DNA of 60,737 nucleotides from Myxococcota bacterium (GTDB lineage Bacteria; Myxococcota_A; Polyangia; Polyangiales; Houyiibacteriaceae), in the NCBI GenBank assembly GCA_028284955.1, contig JANQQS010000157.1, forward strand, positions 1 to 60,737, read 5' to 3'. The position numbers were made by a program, and so were the translations under genes. Position 1 is the stretch's first letter, and each line of letters starts with the position of its first letter. Below, piece after piece: positions 53,680-60,737 of this stretch. Below the pieces are notes generated by a model. It ran no database searches. It was given only the letters and a program-made list of their open reading frames with translations, and was not told where the DNA came from.

Positions 53680-54095
53680 AAATCCTGCTCGATCTCAATG
53701 TGCTGATCGATGCGGCTTGCCGCTGGCAGCGCTATCCGGAGTCTCTTGCGCTCTATGAGTTTCTCGCGCAGGGAGCGACCGCTAAAGGGCTCATACCCGG
53801 ATGCGGTTACACGACCCTGTACTACGTTCTGACGAAGCAGATTGGGGAAAACATGGCGCGACGTTTTGTCGCGCGCTTCTCCGACACGCTTGAAGTCGCG
53901 CGCTTCGACGCCGAATGCGCAGCTCAAGCTCTGAAGCTGCAGTTTGACGACCTCGAAGACGCGTGCATTGCCGCAACCGCGCTAGCGTCGGGTTGCGATT
54001 TCTTAGCCACTCGAGATTCCGCAGGCTTTGCCGCATCGCCTATTCCTCCGCGGAGCCCCGAGCAACTTCTGAAGCGGCTGAATACGACGACGTGA
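53676..54095 (+). CDS. VapC-like PIN-domain toxin
   Basis: A 139-residue PIN-domain ribonuclease. Acidic active-site positions are visible in LLDLNVLIDA (Asp6), FDDLEDACIAATA (Asp/Glu near 93-97) and DFLATRD (Asp near 112-118). PIN toxins of this size usually cut tRNA or rRNA and are held inactive by the cognate antitoxin encoded upstream. The gene starts with GTG at the antitoxin stop. An apparently isolated pair, next to tRNA-Arg; tRNA genes are common insertion points for such modules. Confidence 0.88.
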   Translation: MKILLDLNVLIDAACRWQRYPESLALYEFLAQGATAKGLIPGCGYTTLYYVLTKQIGENMARRFVARFSDTLEVARFDAECAAQALKLQFDDLEDACIAATALASGCDFLATRDSAGFAASPIPPRSPEQLLKRLNTTT

Positions 54096-54178
54096 AATAG
54101 ACCACGTTTCACCGAGTCGGGCGTGATCGTGTCATCCCTCGCCCAACTCGCTGAACCAGCACGCGACGAAGCAGGGCT

Positions 54179-56839
54179 CTAACGCCGACGCAGTGGGCGC
54201 ACCGCGCCGCTGGTGAAGATCGGGTCACGGAGGTTGAGCTCGCCGTCCCGGTTGTGGATCACGATGCGTCCGACGCCTCCTCCTCCGCCACCACCACGAG
54301 AGCTTCCGCGCGTCACCGCTACGGATTCGCCTCTCACAGCCTGTCGCCCTGAAACGGAACCAATGCCGCCTGCCCCTCCGCTTCCTGCCGCCGCATCCTC
54401 GCCGCAGTCTCCTCCTGGAGCGCGCTCTTCGGCAAGAAGCCCGTCGCTTCCCCGAGCTGACCGACAGCCACCGCCACCGCCGCCCGCCATGATGGCGACG
54501 CCCGATCCCAACTCAACCTCCGGAGCTTCGATTAGGATTCCGCCGCCTGAGCCGCCGCCGCCTCCATTGACGCCGCCGCCGCCACCAGCATTGATCGCGC
54601 TACCAGGTTCGAGACGTATTGCGGTTCCGCTCACCAGCTGCAGAGCGCCGCCGCCACCGCCGCCTTGGCTGACAAACCCTCGTACGTCGCCGCCCGAGCA
54701 ACCGCCTCGGAGTGGCTGGAGAAATGAGGCGCGGCCGGGTGGAAGCCGCCCCGCGCGACCTCCCGAAGCGCGCTGGTCGACACTGCCGCCGCGATGACCT
54801 GATTCACCGTGGCTCCCACCGCCACCACCGCCGCCATGAGTTGGCCCCAAAAGATCGAACGCGAGACCACCTGCCGCGCCGGTGCACGAGGCGTCTGAAG
54901 GAAACGCTCCCGGGCCCGAAACCGAGCCTTCCGCGGCCACTGAAAGCTCTCCGCGAATCACAATGTCCGACGCGGCTACGAGCGCAATGCCCCGACTGCC
55001 TCGTACTCGCAAATTGGTGACATCTGCGCTCTGAACCGACAACACGATCATCGGAACTCCATCGACAGGAGCGTCAAGCAGAGCAAAAGGAACTTCGACC
55101 ACCGTTCCATCCTCTCGCGTCAACGTACCCGTATCTGTGTCGAGCGAGGCATCGGTCGCGAGCACCAAGTCGAGGCCCATCGTATCTTGCACCGCGTTCA
55201 ATATCGGGCCCAAGTTGTTCGAAGGCTCGAGTTCGTAGCACCGCGGAAGCAGCGGGTGACAGTCGAGCGAACACTCCGAGCGATCGGTATCGCCACAGGT
55301 CGCCGGCGCGCAGACATCGACGTTCTGATCGCAAGCCAGCGAGATCTGATTGACCCCTAGCACCACCGCCGAGCCGTCCGCGAGCGAACCATCCGCAAGC
55401 AAGGTGTGAACACGATTGGTGTCTTTGGCGATGGCAATCGCAGCGATGGATTCTCGTGCAAACCCCTCAGGTGGCTCGAACTCGATAGGCGGGTTGGCGG
55501 CAAGATCAATCGCGGTGCCGACCGCCAGCTGGCCGTCGACAAACCAGCTCGCAACTTGCCCCGTGCGGGAGATGGCGATGGCCAGCAGGTCGTCCCACTG
55601 CGTATCCGGTGGCAGCTGTATGTCAGCGATTTCTGTCGCGCCGGAAAACGTGCGTTCCGTTGCTTCGAGCCCAGTACCATCGTCAAACCACGCAAAGAAA
55701 TGGTGTTGCCCGTCTTGCTCAGGTGCTGCGGCGACCCCCGTCAGGGCAAAGAGTTGCTCACGCGAAAAGTCGAGGCGCGAAAGCTCATCGACACGCGTAG
55801 CAGGAGGTTCGGGACGGCCATCAAGCCGCGTCACGAGACCGGAGCGGTACCACAAGTAGGTGGCATCTTCGGTCATGGCCATGCCGGCCACCGCGCCCGG
55901 GCGAAATCTTTTCTTATCCAGCTGTTCCGCGGTGCCTTCGCTAAACGCCCCATCGTCGTATACGGCCCAAACAGATCTATGGAGGGCGGAGAGTCCAACG
56001 ATGCGGCTTGGTGACGTTTCCGGCTGTACGGCGAATGAACCACCATGATTCGAAAAACGCGTGGCGCTTCCTTCGGCCACGGTCCCGTCCGAAAAAAAAG
56101 CTCGATACCGGGTTTCTTGTGCCGCATTGTCGGTTTCTTGTGCCGCATTGTCGGTTTCTTGTGCCGCATTGTCGGTTTCGTGCGCCGCATTGTCGGTTCC
56201 GTCTGCGGCGATGCCGAGAATCTCCGCGGCTTGGCGCCCAGGCGGCAACACAAATCGCTCGAGCTCGGTCTCGTTCCGACCGCCCCCAAGGTCGGTCACC
56301 GTGCCTCGGCTGAGCTGGCCGGTATCGTACCAAACCAGCACTTCACCATTCGCGGCGATGGAGGCGCCAACGATATCCGCAGCGCTAAGCCCGGATGGCG
56401 TAGTAAAGGTGCCCCCGCGGATGATCTCTTTGCGATTCCAATGATTGGCTGGCGTGCCCGGCAGGATCAGCCATTGCCCATCATCAAACCAGTACACCGT
56501 ATTGCCATCGGCATTGAATGCGAAGTCACGTACCAAGTTGGGTTGCCCCACTGGCGTCGCCACCGGCTCCTCGGTCGCTCGCGAACCCGAAATACCGTCC
56601 GTGTTGGATGCTGCATTCGGTTCGAAGCAGCTCGAGTCTCCATCCGGCAGACAGCGGTCTTGGGTTTCACAGCAGAAAAATCCCGATTCACACGGACACG
56701 GCGCGGCATTCAAACTGAGCTGACACGACCCCAGCATCCAGGCCACGATTATCCAGGCCGCCGGTATCCAGGCTGCCAATATCCGCGCTGTGGGCGCAAC
56801 GCTCAGGTCCACCTTCACCATGATCGGCCCCTTCACCAT
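54179..56839 (-). CDS. large lipoprotein with repeat propeller and glycine-rich domain
   Basis: An 886-residue protein. The ATG at 56839 overlaps the caspase stop; a hydrophobic Trp/Ala segment (AAWIPAAWIIVAWMLGSC) ends in a lipobox. Cys-rich CPCESGFFCCETQDRC follows. Then come about eight repeats of roughly 60 residues, each with a W/Y/F-x-DDG-type turn and GTA/GSA (VWYDTGQLSRGT, AFFSDGTVAEGS, AVYDDGAFSEGT, SWFVDGQLAVGT), probably a propeller. The C-terminal 300 residues are a beta-helix-like stretch full of runs of glycine. It is last in the sigma/anti-sigma/caspase operon. Confidence 0.75.
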   Translation of the reverse strand: MVKGPIMVKVDLSVAPTARILAAWIPAAWIIVAWMLGSCQLSLNAAPCPCESGFFCCETQDRCLPDGDSSCFEPNAASNTDGISGSRATEEPVATPVGQPNLVRDFAFNADGNTVYWFDDGQWLILPGTPANHWNRKEIIRGGTFTTPSGLSAADIVGASIAANGEVLVWYDTGQLSRGTVTDLGGGRNETELERFVLPPGRQAAEILGIAADGTDNAAHETDNAAQETDNAAQETDNAAQETRYRAFFSDGTVAEGSATRFSNHGGSFAVQPETSPSRIVGLSALHRSVWAVYDDGAFSEGTAEQLDKKRFRPGAVAGMAMTEDATYLWYRSGLVTRLDGRPEPPATRVDELSRLDFSREQLFALTGVAAAPEQDGQHHFFAWFDDGTGLEATERTFSGATEIADIQLPPDTQWDDLLAIAISRTGQVASWFVDGQLAVGTAIDLAANPPIEFEPPEGFARESIAAIAIAKDTNRVHTLLADGSLADGSAVVLGVNQISLACDQNVDVCAPATCGDTDRSECSLDCHPLLPRCYELEPSNNLGPILNAVQDTMGLDLVLATDASLDTDTGTLTREDGTVVEVPFALLDAPVDGVPMIVLSVQSADVTNLRVRGSRGIALVAASDIVIRGELSVAAEGSVSGPGAFPSDASCTGAAGGLAFDLLGPTHGGGGGGGSHGESGHRGGSVDQRASGGRAGRLPPGRASFLQPLRGGCSGGDVRGFVSQGGGGGGALQLVSGTAIRLEPGSAINAGGGGGVNGGGGGSGGGILIEAPEVELGSGVAIMAGGGGGGCRSARGSDGLLAEERAPGGDCGEDAAAGSGGAGGIGSVSGRQAVRGESVAVTRGSSRGGGGGGGVGRIVIHNRDGELNLRDPIFTSGAVRPLRRR
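56111..56194 (-). repeat. 4 x 21-bp coding repeat
   Basis: Units of GGTTTCTTGTGCCGCATTGT plus C, encoding ETDNAAQ repeats inside a loop of the propeller lipoprotein. Length 21 keeps the reading frame. Confidence 0.92.
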
Positions 56840-56858
56840 GATCGGCCCAGGTGAATGC
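56821..56858 (-). repeat. 18-bp duplication at a translation start
   Basis: CACCATGATCGGCCC occurs twice, 18 bp apart (plus strand), duplicating the ATG-GTG start context (MVKGPI MVKVDL) of the lipoprotein and the adjacent stop of the caspase gene. Confidence 0.75.
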
Positions 56859-58359
56859 CTCCGCGACGGCTCGAAGCCGTCGGCGTGATGCGCAGCTTCG
56901 CGCGGTGCGGATCGGGCCACAAGCGCGCAGTCAGCCAACCAATCGCGCCCGCGACGCCAACTCCGGCGCCGGCAAACAGCAACGCGTTGCTTATCTTGAG
57001 CTTGTCGTTGGCTTCGGCGCGTTCAACTTGTGATCCTTCGCGCGCGCGACCGTGAAATACGAGAGACGCAGTTGCCGCCGCCAACGCGACGGCGGCGCCC
57101 GCGCCTGTGGTCGCAGCGAACGTTCGAACGGCGCGCTTGCGACGATTTCGACTCGCCAAAACGAACGAGCGTTCGACTTGCTTTTCCCCATAGTGTCGCG
57201 TGAACGCGGCAACGTCGGCGTTTCGAAACGGCACCGAAAAGAGGCGTCCAAACGCTAAGTGAAGCGCGCCTCGTCGCGCAACATGAACGGGCTCAGGGGA
57301 TAGCCGAGTCAAGATGTGACGCGGGTCCGCGCCGAGAGAGTACTCGACCGATTCATTGGCCTTCCGCAAGAAGAGGGGGCGCTTCGTAGGCAAATGAATC
57401 TCTCGCGCTTCGTCAGGTGCAACGTGCCAATCGGCGATTCGTTCCCCTTCTGCTCCTTCGAGATATACGTGACCGAGTTCGGGGCGGTCAAAACGGAGCT
57501 CGGCGCGTTTGGGCCAGCGCAACAGCTCGAGGCCGAGAGCGTCCCGCGGCGGGCGAACCACGAACTCGGGGCGATATCTCGCATTGGAAATGCTGCGGTT
57601 TGCGCTTCGCAAAAACGCCCCGAGCTCCGCGTAGGTCACCGACCCGTCCGTATTGGCGTCAGCCGCCCCGCGAAGCGCAGACCGCACTTCGTAGCTAAAT
57701 ATCCCCGCCTGATAGCGGCTCCACTCGTGGCTATCGCGATCTGACGCCGTCGAAAGCACATAGCCGGTGTTGTTGGGGGCAGAGTTCGTTTCGGGGGCCC
57801 ACGCGCCAACATAAGCGCGTCGACTTCCGCCCGGGCCTTTCTCAAAAGCTACGAAATAAGATTTGCACGCATCGATCACGACATGGTTTCTCGTGGCTCG
57901 CGTTTTCTCGATCACTTCTTCTCGAAGAAGGCTTCGCGTCAGTCTCAAATCTTCGAGCAGCACGTACCCTTCGCCGTGGTCCACGTCTCCGTGGCCGCTA
58001 TAGAAGAGCAAGAACTCGGTGGCTCCTCGGGTCCGGCCGATCGCCGCGCGCAATTCGGCCATCGCCCGGCGCAAGCTCGCGGCGCGAGGTGGTCCTGCGC
58101 GCCTTAGCTTGGGCACGAGACGCGCGGTGTTGGCATCGGGACGAACCAAGAGCCACGTGCGAACGCCGGCTTCCCGTAAAAGATCGCGAATCGCGATGGC
58201 GTCGTCGTCCGCGTACTGAAGCCGCGGGGTCGACGCGCGGTCCGAAGCGTTGTTTCCGATCACAATCGCGAATCGCTTCGGCATATCCGCTCTCGTCGCG
58301 GCCGGCGAAGCGAGCGCGACCAACCCCCAGATCAGAGCATTCACTACTGCTCGGTTCAT
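56833..58359 (-). CDS. secreted caspase-like (C14) protein with C-terminal membrane anchors
   Basis: A 508-residue protein. It has a signal peptide (LIWGLVALASPAATRA), then a caspase fold from about residue 28 (KRFAIVIGNN, YADDDAIAI), catalytic His123 in YSGHGD and Cys165 in IDACKSY; both residues are intact. After residue 300 comes a beta-rich domain, then two hydrophobic segments (AGAAVALAAATASLVF and LLFAGAGVGVAGAIGW). It is therefore a periplasmic, anchored protease candidate. The ATG at 58359 is preferred over the frame's earlier start. It follows the anti-sigma gene by about 140 bases, and its stop overlaps the next gene's ATG. Confidence 0.85.
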   Translation of the reverse strand: MNRAVVNALIWGLVALASPAATRADMPKRFAIVIGNNASDRASTPRLQYADDDAIAIRDLLREAGVRTWLLVRPDANTARLVPKLRRAGPPRAASLRRAMAELRAAIGRTRGATEFLLFYSGHGDVDHGEGYVLLEDLRLTRSLLREEVIEKTRATRNHVVIDACKSYFVAFEKGPGGSRRAYVGAWAPETNSAPNNTGYVLSTASDRDSHEWSRYQAGIFSYEVRSALRGAADANTDGSVTYAELGAFLRSANRSISNARYRPEFVVRPPRDALGLELLRWPKRAELRFDRPELGHVYLEGAEGERIADWHVAPDEAREIHLPTKRPLFLRKANESVEYSLGADPRHILTRLSPEPVHVARRGALHLAFGRLFSVPFRNADVAAFTRHYGEKQVERSFVLASRNRRKRAVRTFAATTGAGAAVALAAATASLVFHGRAREGSQVERAEANDKLKISNALLFAGAGVGVAGAIGWLTARLWPDPHRAKLRITPTASSRRGGIHLGRSW

Positions 58360-58387
58360 TGTATTTCCGAATCTACCTGTGCTTCCG

Positions 58388-58512
58388 ACACATCTGCGTT
58401 TCGCCATTCATCTGCGTGTTCGAGGTTCACTGGGTTTTCGAGATTCAACTGGGTATACGAGACTCATCTGGGTATACGAGACTCATCTGGGTTTTCTGAA
58501 TTCATTTGGGTT
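58388..58512 (-). repeat. 7 x 19-bp tandem repeat beginning at a stop codon
   Basis: On the minus strand, units of CCCAGATGAGTCTCGTATA (18-19 bp) follow the PK-TGA end of the anti-sigma protein. Almost every unit repeats the TGA. The array fills most of the gap to the caspase start. Confidence 0.9.
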
Positions 58513-59410
58513 GCGTGACCTCTGCGTCCACCACTCGCAGCTCGACGGCGTGCGTGGAAACATCCTCGAATGGAAACTTCAGCGCGTTCTCGCCCCGCAA
58601 GCCCCCCTCGGAAAGCAATCGCTTCACCGTTTGTTCCACATTCCGAATTCGCAACGGCCGTTGCGAAAAAAGACCGACAAGAGTGAGAGGCCCAGTAGCG
58701 AAATCATGACGCACCGCAGACGCCAGCTTTTCGTCCGCGACGTGTCGCTTGATCGTGATAGAGCGCGGATCATCGCTGGGTGTTTCGTAGGCGGGGTAGT
58801 ACCAGCGCACGTCTCCGCGCGCGTCAATCGCAAACACCATCAGAAACCCAAACTTGGTTTGCGAGCCGAGGTTTGTGTAGGAAAACACCAGTTCCGACGA
58901 TCGCGACATCTCGTCGCGTTCTCGGAGCCGACGAACGCCCGTCGGCGTCACGACATACGGAGCGATGCCGGCCCACTGCTCAGCGCTACTCCGCGCCACC
59001 CCCTTGGCTCGGACGTCTTCCTCAATGCGCGTATCCCCGGTCGAACGTGACCAAAATTTCGGAGCGACAAAAGCGATCGCAAGCACCGCCACGGCAGCCA
59101 ACCAGGGGCTGGTTCCTCCCCACCCTCGTGCTTTGCTCCACCACCGAGAACTCCATGCTCCAGCATGACTCGCCGTCTCTGATTGCTCGATTCGCTGCCA
59201 AACATCGGCCACGAGGTCGACATTCTCAAAATCCGGAGCGGTATTGAACAACTGCGCTCTCAAACGGCGCAGATCTTCAAGACGCCGCTGCGTGGCCGGC
59301 GAGCGCGCGAGTTCCATCTCGATGGCTTCTTGCTCGGAGTCGGTAGTCTCGCCTTCCAGGTACGCAACCATGAGTTTGTCGTCGAGCGTCGTGCGGTTGC
59401 GACTTTTCAT
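58502..59410 (-). CDS. anti-sigma factor-like membrane protein
   Basis: A 302-residue protein. The N-terminal 70 residues are an acidic helix bundle (DDKLMVAYLEGETTDSEQEA) as in anti-sigma domains, without the HxxxCxxC zinc motif. One membrane helix (WLAAVAVLAIAFVAPKFW, about 100-118) separates it from a periplasmic domain ending VTQPK. Its ATG overlaps the sigma factor stop (ATGA), the usual sigma/anti-sigma order. It probably sequesters the neighbouring sigma factor until a surface signal arrives. Confidence 0.82.
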   Translation of the reverse strand: MKSRNRTTLDDKLMVAYLEGETTDSEQEAIEMELARSPATQRRLEDLRRLRAQLFNTAPDFENVDLVADVWQRIEQSETASHAGAWSSRWWSKARGWGGTSPWLAAVAVLAIAFVAPKFWSRSTGDTRIEEDVRAKGVARSSAEQWAGIAPYVVTPTGVRRLRERDEMSRSSELVFSYTNLGSQTKFGFLMVFAIDARGDVRWYYPAYETPSDDPRSITIKRHVADEKLASAVRHDFATGPLTLVGLFSQRPLRIRNVEQTVKRLLSEGGLRGENALKFPFEDVSTHAVELRVVDAEVTQPK

Positions 59411-60111
59411 AGCGATCCCCCCAGCATCCGCTCGAGTTTTTCTGTCGCATCAAACACACGACGCTTCACCGTACCGGTCGGGATATCGAGTGCTTCGGCG
59501 ATTTCCCGGTAGCTGAGATCCGCGCCGTAGCGAAGCATGACCACCGAGCGCAGCTTCTCACTAAGCTTGCCAACCGCCGAGGCGATCTCTCGCTGACGCT
59601 CGCGTTCGAGTATCCGAGATTCGGCACGTGGAGACGCGTCGGGTGGCGGCTCGCTCGCTAGGCTCGCTCGCTTGCGTCGTTCATAGGCACGCGCACGTAC
59701 CGCCATGCGACATTGGTTGTGGACGATGCGATACAAAAAACCGGTAAACCGGCCGCGTGGCTGGTAGCGATCCCGCGCGCGGTACACCTCGACGAAGGCG
59801 TTCTGCGCGCAATCTGCCGCCCACGAAGCATCCCCCACGTATTTGTATGCCGCGGCAAGAACTCGGTGTTGATGTCGTCGTACAAGAACATCGAACGCGC
59901 GGCGCGAACCACCGCGGGTGAGCAACATGAGTTCGTCGTCGCTTCGCGCATCGAGCGGCGCAGCCTCTTCCGCCGCCGCCGGCGGCACCAAACGCAGCGC
60001 GTGCGAACCCGTTTGTGTCTCCGGCTTGCTCAAGCGCTCCCCCAAACCGCGACACGGCGAACGTGCCGCAAAACCGATGTTCTGTGGATCTCCCACAAAA
60101 ACCAGTGCCAT
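59407..60111 (-). CDS. ECF-type RNA polymerase sigma factor
   Basis: A 234-residue sigma factor. Region 2 is at about 68-140 (RAFDVLVRRHQHRVLAAAYKYVG, then RFTGFLYRIVHNQCR), region 4 at about 175-232 (LSEKLRSVVMLRYGADLSYREIAEAL, then TGTVKRRVFDATEKL). An unusual 60-residue Ala/Pro-rich extension precedes region 2; the true start may lie downstream of the ATG at 60111. It is first in an operon with its anti-sigma, the caspase and a lipoprotein. It probably autoregulates this operon. Confidence 0.9.
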   Translation of the reverse strand: MALVFVGDPQNIGFAARSPCRGLGERLSKPETQTGSHALRLVPPAAAEEAAPLDARSDDELMLLTRGGSRRAFDVLVRRHQHRVLAAAYKYVGDASWAADCAQNAFVEVYRARDRYQPRGRFTGFLYRIVHNQCRMAVRARAYERRKRASLASEPPPDASPRAESRILERERQREIASAVGKLSEKLRSVVMLRYGADLSYREIAEALDIPTGTVKRRVFDATEKLERMLGGSL

Positions 60112-60450
60112 GCTCCAGCAAAAGGTTCGCTACTTTGTCACCAATTTCTCATCGTCCCCGTTTGCGGTCAGCGGGTGAAGATTCCGCCACCCGTTCTCTG
60201 GCGAAACAGATCGCTGATCAGAATATCGACGATACGTTGATGGACATCGTCCCACCACAACGCCTTTTCGGCGATCGGTGCTGGCCAAGTGTTCTGGCCA
60301 ACCGAGCGAAAAACAAAGCGCTCTCAACGATGTGCGCCGGGTGAACCAAGCTGGATACAAACCCCTACCAAAATGGTTGCGCGATTTCTTTCGATCTCGA
60401 TCTTTGCATTTCAGATCGCGAAAATCGATAGCGTGGGTGATGAGCCACGG
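60112..60450. other. intergenic, with possible gene remnant
   Basis: A 339-base gap. A leftward frame without any start codon (60168-60323) reads like real protein: [16 protein letters not shown], then [14 protein letters not shown]. It could be the decayed end of a gene, because upstream sequence shifts frame. Not called as a gene. Promoters for the sigma operon must also lie here. Confidence 0.35.
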
Positions 60451-60639
60451 ATGGATTGGCGCAAGCTCTTGTGCCCATCGCGGTTCGAGGGAGACGGTCA
60501 CGAACAGTCCGACTACCGAACGCCGTTTGAGCGGGACGTTGATCGCATTATTTTTTCGCACGCCTTCAGACGCCTGCAGAACAAAACGCAGGTTCATTCG
60601 CTAGCCGAAAACGATCACGTGCGAAATCGCATGTCACAC
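60451..60639 (+). pseudogene. dgt: dGTPase (deoxyguanosinetriphosphate triphosphohydrolase) 5' fragment
   Basis: Sixty-three codons matching the start of Dgt enzymes: [21 protein letters not shown], then [19 protein letters not shown], including the first metal-binding His. In intact enzymes SxEV follows immediately; here the sequence switches at 60640 to transposon-like DNA. The gene appears cut in the middle of its HD motif. The enzyme would degrade dGTP, trimming nucleotide pools or limiting phage DNA synthesis. The start could also be the GTG at 60433. Confidence 0.78.
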
Positions 60640-60737
60640 TGGACTTGCCCGGAAAAAGTGGAGAGAGGATGTGAGTTATGCAGCCAGGGCCCCTATGGCG
60701 CTGGCGTAATCGCGTTCGGCTTGCTCGGGGCTGACAA
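60640..60737. mobile_element. end of an insertion sequence, running off the window
   Basis: The break falls at TGGACTTGCCCGGAAAAAG, a TG-starting end of the kind found in IS3-like elements. Thirty-six bases in, a leftward transposase-like C-terminus stops. The other end of the element lies outside the window. Direct repeats cannot be checked. Confidence 0.55.
60676..60737 (-). CDS. transposase C-terminal fragment (partial)
   Basis: The leftward frame ends [19 protein letters not shown]-stop (TAA at 60676-60678). The SPEQAE/DY ending resembles rve-type (IS3/IS481) transposases, a moderate-strength recognition. The remainder is beyond the window. Confidence 0.5.
   Translation of the reverse strand, partial: VSPEQAERDYASAIGALAA

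Noticed and set aside
54213-54797. Rightward proline-rich frame opposite the propeller lipoprotein
   Set aside because: It is the complement of glycine runs (GGX gives CCX), not a gene.

Overview
The window is about 58-60% GC by eye. Densely packed genes lie on both strands, there is no rRNA or CRISPR, and there are two tRNAs. Several traits point to a myxobacterium-like member of the Myxococcota: two Hanks-type Ser/Thr kinases, an FHA plus sigma-54 activator, a class III cyclase, a secreted caspase-like protein beside an ECF sigma/anti-sigma pair, many lipoproteins, and a Cys tag of the NCGGCGVQC type. The phylum is an inference from gene content, not from a marker gene.

Layout. 1-7.5 kb: a GC-rich repeat, an MscS channel coupled to a giant coiled-coil/membrane/AAA protein, an RluA-type pseudouridine synthase, and a PiT phosphate transporter with its DUF47 partner. 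7.6-13.3 kb: a haem-oxygenase-like protein, then a surface O-acylation cluster (MBOAT plus two SGNH paralogues facing each other across a palindromic element). 13.3-26 kb: kinase, AgmX-like protein, MATE pump, HDOD protein, SthA, a second palindromic element, a CusF-like protein, the large NAD-glutamate dehydrogenase and a UPF0182 membrane protein. 26-33 kb: panD, tRNA-Leu, a cytochrome P450, an MFS/unknown pair divergent from a LysR regulator, and a lipoprotein. 33-41.3 kb: a signalling block with MscS, lipoprotein, cyclase, kinase, LysM/FecR protein and FHA-sigma54 activator; cyclase, kinase and LysM/FecR overlap by ATGA. 41.4-48.3 kb: GAF protein, TPR protein and beta-propeller-like lipoprotein, a 49-residue double-glycine-leader peptide followed by a CapK/PaaK-like adenylating enzyme, a LysR regulator, a 20-bp repeat array and nei. 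48.3-54.1 kb: three lipoproteins, one a DEY-type metallopeptidase, then tRNA-Arg and a VapBC-like pair. 54.2-60.1 kb: an operon, read leftward, of sigma factor, anti-sigma, caspase and propeller lipoprotein. 60.4-60.7 kb: the start of a dGTPase gene that appears cut by an insertion sequence running off the window.

Three signals stand out beyond ordinary genes. (1) The small peptide at 46033-46182 has a strong Shine-Dalgarno and a leader ending in a double glycine, and sits 30 nt upstream of an adenylate-forming enzyme. It looks like a minimal peptide-modification (RiPP-like) locus. (2) Two ~164-bp intergenic elements share a core and a small conserved hairpin, yet have different outer arms, each complementary to its own partner. 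Both begin and end in CTAG, supplying the TAG stops of the convergent genes on either side. (3) Short tandem repeats of 15-19 bp recur at gene 3' ends, and the repeated unit contains the gene's own stop codon.
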